From Xenia sp. Carnegie-2017 (Eukaryota > Cnidaria > Anthozoa > Malacalcyonacea > Xeniidae): DNA of 64,000 nt. Position numbers and translations under genes: made by a program. Below, piece after piece: positions 23,100 through 34,200 of this stretch. Location: the NCBI RefSeq assembly GCF_021976095.1, contig NW_025813481.1:292501-356500 (forward strand), read 5' to 3'. The notes beneath the pieces are model-generated. The model did not search any database, was not told the origin of the DNA, and saw only the letters and a program-made list of their open reading frames with translations. Numbering within the stretch: the first letter of the stretch is position 1; each line of letters starts with the position of its first letter.

Positions 23100-24093
23100 C
23101 GAGCATGGTTTTGTAGCACCTCAAGATGGTCACCGGAAGGTGATCGGAAAGTCCACATTTACCTATGGATACTTCTCTAATTTTAGCAGGATGACTAGAA
23201 TAAATATGGTCTAAGCACGCATCAGAGGCAAGTCTTGTTACTCTATTTACCATCTGCGTTAATCCAAGACTGTTCAGTGCCTTTGCGAGAAAATGTTTTG
23301 AATAACAGTTGAAATCAATATAATCTAAATTGAAGTCTCCCAGAATCATCAACTCATTGTTTTGGAGATGGGCATTTCCAATATTTTTACCCAAGTTCTC
23401 ATTATAATCTTTGTTGGCTGAAGGTGGACGGTAAACACCAGATATCAAAATCGGTCTCTTTGATTTATGAGGACAAATTTGAAGCCAGTGAGTTTCAAGA
23501 TCATCCAGTTCCAAATCTCTTCGACGTGAAGCGATAACTTTCTCATTTACATACGCAATTATGCCGCCACCTTTCTTCCCGATTCGATCTTTTCTGTGTA
23601 ATGTGTAGCCGGGTATCATGTAATAGCTGTCTGGTATTTTATTTGATCCGAACGTCTTAGTGAGAATTAAGACGTCGAGTTTAGAAGCACTGTTGTTGTT
23701 CGAGGTGAGCATTAGAGATAGTTCTTCCAATTTGGTGTCAGTCAGTCTTTGGATGATCTAGTGGCAGACTGATAAACCTCTGAAGCCTACAGGAGGTTGA
23801 AGGTTATTAGGTCCTGGATTAACGGCAATATCGCCAGATAGAAGAATATACAGACAAAATTGTCCAAGCTTGACGAACCGCAACAACGCCTGGAGCTTCA
23901 AATTCAATTCGCAAGGTGTGCATTTCGAAGGCTTTGACTTACAGTCGAACGTCGGTGAAGCAGATATTTCCTTCCCAATGAAGAGTCTGACTGTAGAGCG
24001 ATCGAATTCAGGTGTAATTGAAGTAAATTGGCCAAGTAAAACGCTGATAATAGTCAATAGAAGCACGACTGCAAAAACATATCTGCACGCCAT
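23100..24093 (-). mobile_element. 5' fragment of a CR1/L2-like LINE with a 2A-like motif
   Basis: The upstream frame starts MACRYVFAVVLLLTIISVLLG, a hydrophobic leader, and reaches LLSGDIAVNPGPN near 23,810-23,839. The downstream frame holds an APE-type endonuclease: GYTLHRKDRIGKKGGG, ILGDFNLDYIDF and GLSDHLPV. The two frames are offset near 23,758, so the copy is broken, and no reverse transcriptase follows. Non-LTR elements with 2A-like peptides before the endonuclease are a known type; here the usual Glu of D(V/I)ExNPGP is Ala. An ORF just upstream (24,101-24,292) ends a few bases before this start and might be the tail of the element's first ORF, but it was not recognised. Losing the 3' half is unusual for a LINE. 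Confidence 0.8.
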
Positions 24094-24299
24094 TACTAAT
24101 TTATGAATATGAAAGCTCTTCGGGCTTCGTTTTCTGCTTGCTCAAAGGATTTTTTGTAAGACTTATCCGTTGCAACGATTGTGTATCTGGAGTACTTTCT
24201 GCAAATATCTTGGTATATCTTGATGCGTCATCTACAAATTTTCCTTGTAAATCTTCCCCTCTTAAGTCAACAAAGCTTTGTTGTTGTGACAAGAATCCA

Positions 24300-26900
24300 T
24301 TTGGAGATGGCTCTTCAAAACTGAGACATAGTCTTCGAACACCCTGCTTACAGCAACTTACACTGCCAAGGAGATCATTTCTTGCTATGTTTTCAAGTGT
24401 TTTTTATTTGCTGTCAAGCGAACCAAGATACGGTAGGACTGTTTATATATAAGTTAATATACTAAGAACGCCTGCTGCTACCTTTACTGATATTGGTGCT
24501 TCCGCCATATCTATCACAACACTTTGGTTAGTGTCGTTTCTGCAGTCTTCCTTTTCGACGTGTATCAGTCAAATCGCCATTGAACCAATCTACAACGTTG
24601 TTTTTATTCCTTCTAAGAATTTTCCTTGCATGATATACAATATTTCGTTATTTATAATTTTTCGTTCCCTTGTTGCATTTATATTCAATATAAAGATGAA
24701 CGAGGTAAGATTTTTTCCACCATGATCTACTTTAATCCACTTAACAAATCTTCTTGCTTGATTAAAGTCTAGCTGCAGAAATAATGTCTACAGTGGCTAC
24801 TATGCGAACTTTGAAACTTTGAAACTAAATAAAAGACAATTGCTTGTGTAGCAAGAAAGACTGCAAAGTCTCATGTTTATGCATTGACCTCAATCGAATG
24901 TATGGTGACCATATTCATACGTTCTGCTATTCCAGGCTGATTTCTTTTGATTGTAAAATTATTTTATAACGAAATTAGCCAGGCATAGTAAAATATATGA
25001 AAATGGCCTCCCCTATTCATGCTCGATTAATACCAATGTGTTAATATCAGTTAGTTGAATCAGAAATAATGGAAGGATTATAGTCATTGAAAATTCGCTC
25101 AACATTTCCTAGACACGTGACCAAAAACAGTGAATTAAACGTGACAATACTAAGAGTGTAGACGTCTTCATAATGCTGATAAAAACATTTCTATTTGAGA
25201 TACAACATTTAAATCAGCAACGCTGATATTTATTGATTATTTACTTCAAAAGTCCTTTTTAATAAAATAGGTAAAATTTTCTCAAGTAGAATGTTTGAAA
25301 TTAAAAACTCCAAACATTTTAGCAGTAGCTATGTTTAAGTATTCATTGAAAATCATGTTTTTTTTGTTGCATATAACTTTAAGAAAAGTGTAAAATCACT
25401 CGCTAAAAACACGAAAAATCGCAATTGAAGGACTCCATATTTAGAAATTTCACAGGGGGAGTATGCTGAAGATAGGCTTACGCCTTTGATGTTCTAGAGT
25501 ATGTGCCCGCAGAAAAACGTTCATGTCTTGCTACGCCACTGAGATGTACATGATGCATTTGCTTGATTTGTCAAAAGTTTTTTTGTTGACCGCATTGACG
25601 ACAAAAATTGGTTGCTACCTTTGTTAAATTTGCCACATTTGTTACTCTTGCTACATTTGCTACGCCACACTCGCTACGTTTGCTAAATTTGTTACACTTA
25701 CTACAATTCATACACTTATTGCAATCCATACTTAATACTTACTGTAAACGTTCTTGTCTTTGGCAATAAAACATCAAGGTTAGGATAAGGTTTTTTGACA
25801 CGTATGACACTCGGCCTCAAAAGCAGAAAATTAGGATTGTTATACAGAAGAATGTGTACTCTATAAAGTGTTATTTGTAGTTAGAACATGATCACGTCTA
25901 AAAGTCTAGAGGTAAATTTACATCATTGCTTCAATATTGTGCTGTTAATATTATGTGTGAATTTAACTGGCAGATTCATGCTTTTCAACATGTTCATTCT
26001 TTTGGTCATTAGATACATGTTTTCACTTAATTGAACATGCGCCTTACACGGATGTTAATAGCATTATATTGCATTTAAGTTTTCGTGAGCTCTGTTTACT
26101 TCCGATTCAAAATTCAGTCATAAGAAAAAGAGCTCTTGAATTTACTGTCCGATATCAAGAATTTCCTTTTTTATCGTCTTGTGGAAAGACTAACACGTGT
26201 GTTTTAAAGCACACATCCGTAAACTGAATGAAGCTTCAAAATCTACTCCTAACTTCTCGAAGAGTGTATAGTCACTTCAATCATTGCTAGACTTGGAAAT
26301 TTTGGAAATAATCATGCTGTAATTGGCGAAATGAGTTTGATATTGTCCACGGATGCATTGCCAAAGTTTTTACAAAGGGGTTTGTATAAACAGTTAAAAT
26401 AAACAGTCATGTTATAATCATCTAATAGCTTGCATTTACTCTTTACATATAGGAATGATCAAGCGTTTAAAATCACAAAATCACAAGCTTATATTGGAGG
26501 TGAGTCATTTAGTACGTCACATTTTACATGAGCCGATTGCATTCAAAACAAAAGATAATGAGGAATTTTATCTTCATTTTTGTCTCTTATGCATTTGGCC
26601 TATGAAGTGTTAAAAAATTATAAAGAAGGGGCAGAACCCCCCTAACTTGACAAAAAATTCTAACAAGGGGAGCCAAGCCCTCCTGACCCCCTTTCCAATA
26701 CACCCCTGATATTGTCCACTGAGTCAACGACAGACTAGAGCTTTGAAAATATCTTACATAATCTTACATAAAGTATAGCATAAGAATGTTGAAGAAAAGC
26801 GTGGGAAATTCGGCCATTTTTTATAGTTGCTTATTGTTTGATAAAATAAAGCGCAATATAAAGGTTGGAAGTAGAACCTGACGAATTCTTTATATATTTG
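24300..26900. other. Intergenic, no gene recognised; short degenerate tandem repeat
   Basis: No supported gene. Near 25,610-25,715 a degenerate 12-mer like GCTACATTTGTT recurs about nine times. Near 26,630-26,710 a C-rich stretch resembles fragments at about 2,790 and 31,290 and is probably dispersed repeat. Confidence 0.5.
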
Positions 26901-26907
26901 CAGTGTG

Positions 26908-27504
26908 ATGGCAAAAAATGAGTGCTTTGAAAATGTGATTTCTACTGAAAGTAAGTTTCAAAATATCAATACTTTTAGTTTGCCAACAGACGGTTTGAGG
27001 AACGTTGTTTCATTTATTTATAGATACTGATTTGGATGAACATGTCGACCAAACTCACTCAGGCTCGCACTCAGGTATGCGTTCATTTTTTGTTCTGCAT
27101 GTTTAAGTTCACTTGTACGATAGAAAACTTTTAATTTTTAGATGTTGAATTCGCCGAACTATTTGAGAAAGTTCCTATTTTAAAAAATATGTTCCTCATG
27201 AAGTCTAAGATTGGTGAAGGTAAAATGTCATTACTCTTATATTAATCTCAAAAATATCAATTCTAGCATGCCACTGTGAAACAGCTTATGAAAATCGATT
27301 GTTGATTGTTTCTTTAAAAAGTCCAGCAGTAATATAATGCATTGTAGTAATCATAAATCTTTATACATTAATAGGTACATTTAGCAATGTTTACCAGGCT
27401 CATCTTGTTGAACATCCAGATGAATTGTTTGCCTTGAAGCACATCATACCTACAAGTTCACCAGATCGTGTTGAAAGAGAAATAGGATGTCTTCAGGAAA
27501 TGGG
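26908..27504 (+). pseudogene. CDC7-like: N-terminal exons of a CDC7-like kinase, remainder missing
   Basis: Four exons join cleanly: 26908-26950, 27024-27074, 27142-27219 and 27375-27504. All have GT-AG borders and agreeing phases. The product begins MAKNECFENVISTE and reaches FLMKSKIGEGTFSNVYQAHL...LFALKHIIPTSSPDRVEREI. GEGTFSNVY is the glycine loop, ALKHIIPTS contains the ATP-binding lysine, and the ALKH-IPTS wording is characteristic of CDC7, the kinase that triggers replication origins. The final donor GTAAGT is strong, but no exon with the catalytic loop or the NVMGV-like segment was found before the next gene. It is therefore either a truncated duplicate or a gene whose later exons were displaced. 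Confidence 0.7.
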
Positions 27505-27797
27505 GTAAGTTCTTACATACTTTGCAAATTTAAGTTTTTTTGTAAACTTAAAACAGAAAGACATGATCCAAACTATCTTAGTGTTCATTTTCCCATTACT
27601 AACTTTTTTAATATCAGATGGCTCTTTGTGCTAGCGAAAGGGAATTGGAAGCTGCATTTAGCAATTGTGAAAATTGACTTTTAGATACGAATTTGCCACA
27701 GAAGTTTGGACATTATATTTTTCAGATATAGATATAACTCAAACACATTTAATTCGCATGGCCAAGATATTTTATGTCGTTTATAATAACTAAATAG

Positions 27798-28225
27798 GAT
27801 TGATGAATGCAACTAAAACAGGATTGATGAATGCAACTAAAACCGGATCGATGAATGCAACTAAAACTGGATCGATGAATGCAACTAAAACAGGATCGAT
27901 GAATGCAACTAAAATAGGATCGATTAATGCAACTAAAACAAGATTGATGAATGCAACTAAAACCGGATCGATGAATGCAACTAAAACAGGATTGATGAAT
28001 GCAACTAAAACCGGATTGATGAATGCAACTAAAACAGGATCGATGAATGCAACTAAAACCGGATCGATGAATGCAACTAAAACAAGATCGAGGAATGCAA
28101 CTAAAATAGGATCGATGAATGCAACAAAAACAAGATCGATGAATGCAACAAAAACAGGATTGAGGAATGCAACAAAAACAGGGTCGATGAATGCAACTAA
28201 AACAAGATTGATGAATGCAATTATG
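27798..28225 (+). repeat. 24-bp minisatellite, open on both strands
   Basis: About 18 copies of a GATTGATGAATGCAACTAAAACAG-type unit. Because the period is 24, every frame stays open: the plus strand reads MNATKTGS repeats, the minus strand VLVAFIDP repeats. The plus reading runs on into unique sequence and a good donor at 28,304, so it is taken as the coding sense. Confidence 0.9.
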
Positions 28226-31200
28226 AAGAGTTTAGTTAATGCGAATGTAGATAGGACTACAGTGGATAGAGAAGATCCTGGTCCAAGCTCCATACTATAT
28301 CCTGGTAAGTTATGATACTTTTGTAAACTCTTTAGTTAATGCTCTTTCTGCAACTTGATTAAACTCATTTCCATCTTGAAAGGAACTTTGGTGTTTGTTT
28401 CATCTTAACGAGAAGTGCAAATTTCGGTCTTTTAGACTTTCGTATTCTTTGTAAGTGCAAGTTGCCTCATAGCCGCCATGTTGGATGATTTTAGCAAAGG
28501 ATTTTCTTTATTTACAATGCAAATGCCATCCAACATGGCGAAACTTTCATTATCTCACTCCCACCTATAAGGACCCCAAAAATTTGTTTTATTTTAAATT
28601 TTTTGATCATTTCTGTTGGCTTATGATGCTTTAAATGTCCCCTGGGTTGCGTGTTGCATCTTCCTCCCTTTTCAGCAAACTTTCTTCATTGCTCAAAGAA
28701 TTCAATGTTATCAACCAGCTGGTATGTCCGTACGGAAAATGTTTTTTAAGTACGTACCGATCAAAACAGTAAATAATATTTTTATTTTTTTTATTTTTAT
28801 AATAAAGCAATTTTTATAATCGCCGACATGTTGCTTGTTTATTCTGATATTGGATTGTTTTCTACGAAGTTCGCTTCGTCTGAATAGTAAAATTCACTCT
28901 TGCTATGATAACTACCATCTGAATATATTTTGCTTTCTCTTGGAACAAATTACGTCGCTTTCAAATCAATTTTAAAAATTTAAATTTCACTTTATAAACA
29001 AATACATAACGAAAAAGTATCACTTTCGGAGCCTGCTCAAAATATCGTAAAACGCGCCCGCTGCTGCAGCAGATCAGATTGCAGAAAATCAAAAAAATAT
29101 CACTTCACATGCATAAATAAAATAATAAATTATAATATCTCTTTAATTTTTTTGCAGTATGCAATCAGTACCTCGGTATCAGCAACATGAGGCTCATCAA
29201 AGACGACCAAATGACCTCTGATCTCATGAAATACATCGAACCTACGTTAGACTCACTGGAGCGAGTTCACAATAAGACCTCCACATTATCTTCATCGTTC
29301 AATTTTACTATAAAAGGAAATAAAACTGCTCCATCTGATGGGAGGCTTGGAAACAACGAGGGCTCATGGTGTACGAATCCTTTAAAAGTGGAGCGTTTGG
29401 TTGTCGACCTGGGTATGCTATAGTAGGGGATGCATGTGTGTGGCAAAATAATTACAACCGCTGATTTAAAATGCAAAACAACGCAACAATTTCATTGGTT
29501 ATAAATTTCTAAAGGCTAAAATCTGACCAATCGATGAGCTGTTGTAATATATTTTGCGTAACAATGGAATGATGGATCCACCAATATTTACACCATTTTT
29601 CTTTTATCAATGTACCTGTAAACGATGGTATTGAAATGTTTGTGAAATTGGTGGCTATTGTATGAGCTTTTTGCTTGCGTGTTATAATTGATTAACCAAT
29701 TTACTTGTTCAATTGCAGATCATTTAATTCGTGTAGCTTTCATTATACAGGTAATATTTACATACTGGAAGGAGTATTAACTCAGGGAAGATCAGATTCT
29801 GACAATTGGGTTACAGCATACAATATTTCATATGGCGTTGACGAGCATCCCAGATACTGGGATCATATCAAAGAGGTATGATGCAGATAGAGGAAAAAAT
29901 GGTTCAAAGTTGCGGCTATAGTTTGGAGCAATACATTTGAAAATGATTTCATATTTTTCAATAGGTATTCAAAGGGAACAAAGATCGTAACTCTATCGCT
30001 GTTGCTAGCTTTCCTACCCGAATTGTGGCACGATATTTGATTTTAACACCAAGATCTTATCATGGAGAATTGATGTGCATGAGAGTTGAAGCTATTGGTT
30101 GTCATCCTGATGCTGGTACGTACTTAAGGATCGATAGGTTGTCATCCTTCATGCCGGTACATAGTACTCCATAGGTTGTCACCCTGATGCCGGTATATAA
30201 TGCCCGATAGGTTGTCATTCTGATTCCGATACATGATACCCGAAAGATAGTAGCCGACTGGGCTTAAGACAATAAACATTACCGAAAAGCAAAAATACAT
30301 ACCAAGCTAATCTTCAGTTGATTTCCAAGCACGTTTATGAAACCTGAAACACTTTTCGTAGAAATGTTATTAGCTTGTCAATACTAAGCAATGCTCATTA
30401 TTTCTCTAGTGAATGTTGCAAAAACCAACCCATTTATCTCTCAAATATCGATGGTAGCGCAAAACTGTCACCAGAATTAGTTGATGGAAAGTTTGGGTCA
30501 AATTCTGTCAACGGTAAGTTTGATGAGTAAAATTATTTCGCTCTTTCCGATTAAGTACTATTTCATTTTGCAATGAAATTATGTTTACTATTGCTGATTG
30601 GTAAATATGGTGAGTTTTACAAGAATTTGTCATTAGATGACAGAATGACATGTGAAGTGTTGCAATACATACGAATATCTGCCATTACATTATTGATGAT
30701 TTTGTAGGGGGCACGTTCAAATAGGAATTTTGCAACTTTAAAGTACTTTGAAATAAAATGCTTAATGATTTTCATCATAATTTTCATTTAGAAACCTGTA
30801 CACATATTCTTAATGAAACCTATCCATGGTTGCGCATCGATCTGCGTCGTCCTTATTACGTGAAAGAATTATTCATTTCAAACCATGATCACGGAAATGC
30901 CTTGGACATGCGTGAATTTGAAGTACGTGTTGGAGAGCCTTGAGAACAACGGAAACAATAATTCTGTTTGCTGTTTGGAGAACACCATACGGCAATCTCA
31001 GATTCGTACTGTTGTCTGTGGCAACAATAGTGTTGGACGCTATGTAAATATAAGGGCCTTGAAAGTGCAACTGGCCTTGTGTGAGGTGACAGTGATTGGA
31101 GTTGGTAAGATATGATTTTTTATAGATTGTGTAGGTGCTTCTTGTAGATTGTAGATTTTTCTTGATTATTCATATGCTACGTGGTTATGAATAAATTTTC

Positions 31201-34200
31201 ATGTACATTACATCATACTAATTACTTATAAGTCAGTTTTGTGGGAATTCCTTCACGAACCATTTATCACAGGGATGAATTTAGTGGAGGGGGGTACCCA
31301 TCCACCCCTCCCAAGTCTTGGCTAAAATCACGCAACAACTCCCACAAACCAACCACCAAAGTCAAATCCAAGCAACACTGACCGAACGGCATCTTATAAA
31401 AACTAGAGCACCCCTCGCCCTACAAAATCATTCTAGACCATCCCTGGTTTATCACAATTATTAACTATAAGCAGTCGCTCACCAATCCAAAATAGTTATT
31501 TATATTTAACGAGCTTTCGGCAGCCAGACTGTGCTTTTCTACTGGATCAAGATTAATGTAAAGAGCAAACTTGTGTACTTAGAATGTACATATTACATCA
31601 TAGTTTTGAAATTTCAACTGCTTTTTACAAGGTGATTAACGTTTGTTTGTTTGTTTGTTTGTTTGTTTTTGTGATTTTGATGTATTATTTTGGTAATGGT
31701 CTAGAATTGTAATCTTAGTCTTTAGTAGTAGTTTCTTCGTTCCAAAAACTCCAAAGTTTTTCTTTGTCTGAAATTTCCTTTTTCAATTTAACCGCATTTC
31801 ATCCATATTCACTCTCAAGTATTTTATTAAATTTACTTTCAAAGCTGATACAATTGTCAAACTCAAACTGGATGACATCGCCGACAGTCTAAAGACCGGA
31901 GCGCGTATTACTGAAAACGGTGAAAAAACAGAGGCTTTCGTTGGAGGTCTTATTGGCCAGTTACAGGAAGGACAGCAACAATTAGGTAACAGCCTTCATG
32001 AGTACTATGTCGTTTGCTTTATTCATTTTACAAACGTTGAGAGTTTCCTGTTCCGTGTTTGTAGGTGGAATGTTCTTTGGCCAAGGCATGAGCTTTTTGA
32101 ACAATATTGGAGGCCAAGGTCTAAGTATGTTCAACAGACTTGGCAAACAAGGAATGGGAATGCTAAACAATCTTAAAGAGCAGGGTATGTATGTGCTAAG
32201 TATTAGTTTTTTAATCGAAAAGTGAAGGGCAGATGTGGAGAGGAGGAGGGAAGATGTTGCGTGAATGAAAAAAAGCTTGTAGATTAGACTGGATCTTGAT
32301 ATTTGCCTCACAGATTCATTTTTCTGTGTCGCAAATCATTGGTGACGACGAGACTATGCCCCATTTTTATTCAGGTCAAGATCTTACCAATGTCAAAAAA
32401 TTAAAACAGCAAGGTTTCGATTTGGCCAATCAGATGAAAGAGTCAGGGAACGGGGATAGCTAACCAAGTGAAGGAAAAGGGGATGGACATAGCTAATCGG
32501 GTGAAGCAAAAGGGAATAAAAATGACAAACAAAGCAAGAGAAGAAGGAATGAAGGTGGCCAAGGAATTACAAGGACAAGGTACATACATATGTTAAGTTA
32601 ACAGAAGAAAAAAAATATTTCCTATTTTTTTCTCATGTGTTTCGAGACGTGAATTTATATTTGACTGTATATTTTTCCGAGGTCTTAACTCGGCTCTTTT
32701 TCTAACGAAAATTATCTGTTACCTTTGTTATCGTGATTTAACGGCGTACCTCAACCAATGATAACGGTCATTTTATGTACATCATAACTTCTTTGTTTCG
32801 CCACGTCATTATGTATTGCCATCTCCCAATTAATGATAATTATGATTAAAAAGTCATGATATCCTAGGTGAGAAGTTGACTAAAGATTTGCGAAATCAAG
32901 GTTCAGTTTTGGTCGACGACATACAAGGACAGGCGAATGAACAAAAAGATACATTAAAAGACAAGGTATTTGTTGATGTAATTATAGAATATACGTTCTC
33001 CGTAACCTTTATTTTCACTAATTTTGTATCATACATATATCATCTTCTGATTCATAATCATTCATCACACACCCACCGAAGGTTACAGCTTTTTTAGTCG
33101 AAAGTTCGTGAGAAAAATCAATAAAATTTAAAACCGGAGAACGTTGATTTTATCATTTTATCTGCAGCTGGTTACACTTCATCTGAATTGTTGATGTTTG
33201 TGCATAGGATAAAAGAAAAATTGTTATTTTATAAACAGACACAAATAAACACGCCTTTTAGGTGGAATTTTCAACATTTTAGTTGGAATAATATTTTTTT
33301 TTATTTCAGCTCAAAAAACTCTTGGACAAGGTAAGTGTGGTCACGTTCGTGCACGAATAAAAAGTTTTGTTTCAGAAGTAGATATCTGGTGAACTTTGTG
33401 CGCAGCCGTTGAAATTATAAAAAATAGGAGGATGGAATAATATTTTTGGATTCTGAAAATAAATATAAGTCAAATTAATATCACGGTAAATGTATCAAGA
33501 CATTTCAGATCGTGGAAGTCTTTCAAATGACAGAAGTTGAAGAGTTCTCATACTTGGAGTAATAGAATATCCTGCGTTACACTTAATTAGCTACCGACAT
33601 GCCCGTCCCTCACCCATAACCTTAATTATTAAACTTCGTAATCATAACCTTGCCCGCGTTGTTGTTTAGAGTCCTTTGTTCCTCTGTATTCTATTTTCTC
33701 GCACTCTGCTTGGTTATATAACATACGAAAACTATCGACTGATAATTGTTATTGTTAGAATTGTATTCAGGCTTATTTATAATGCAGGCTAAAGAATATT
33801 ACGAGAAAGCGAAAGAATATAAAGATAAGTTTATGGAGGAAGGATATTTAAGCACGGGAAAAGGTATCGTTTACATCAGACCACCTCACTTTGTGTGGGG
33901 ATTTTCAGGAGCATAGCCAGCCCACAAGTTTTAAATGTTTTTGCTGTGAGTGAACAAAGAAAAATATCTTTAGCAGGATAAAAATTTGCATGCTTCGTCA
34001 CTGTTTATGATAACAACAACTGCTTCTGAGCTATAGTAGTTACAAAAATTTTTTTCGAAATATGTCTGAAGTTAACTTGAAATTGACTTTGCTGAAGACA
34101 GAATTATAACTAGTAAATTTGCTTTTACGGTCCATAGTTATTAGTATATAGCTTATGTATGAACAGCTCGTATTTAAAGTGTCTGTATATCAGTGTCAAA

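Noticed and set aside
27790-28293. 167-codon minus-strand ORF of VLVAFIDP repeats
   Set aside because: The 24-bp period keeps all frames open. The plus-strand reading joins a real splice donor, so this is a shadow.
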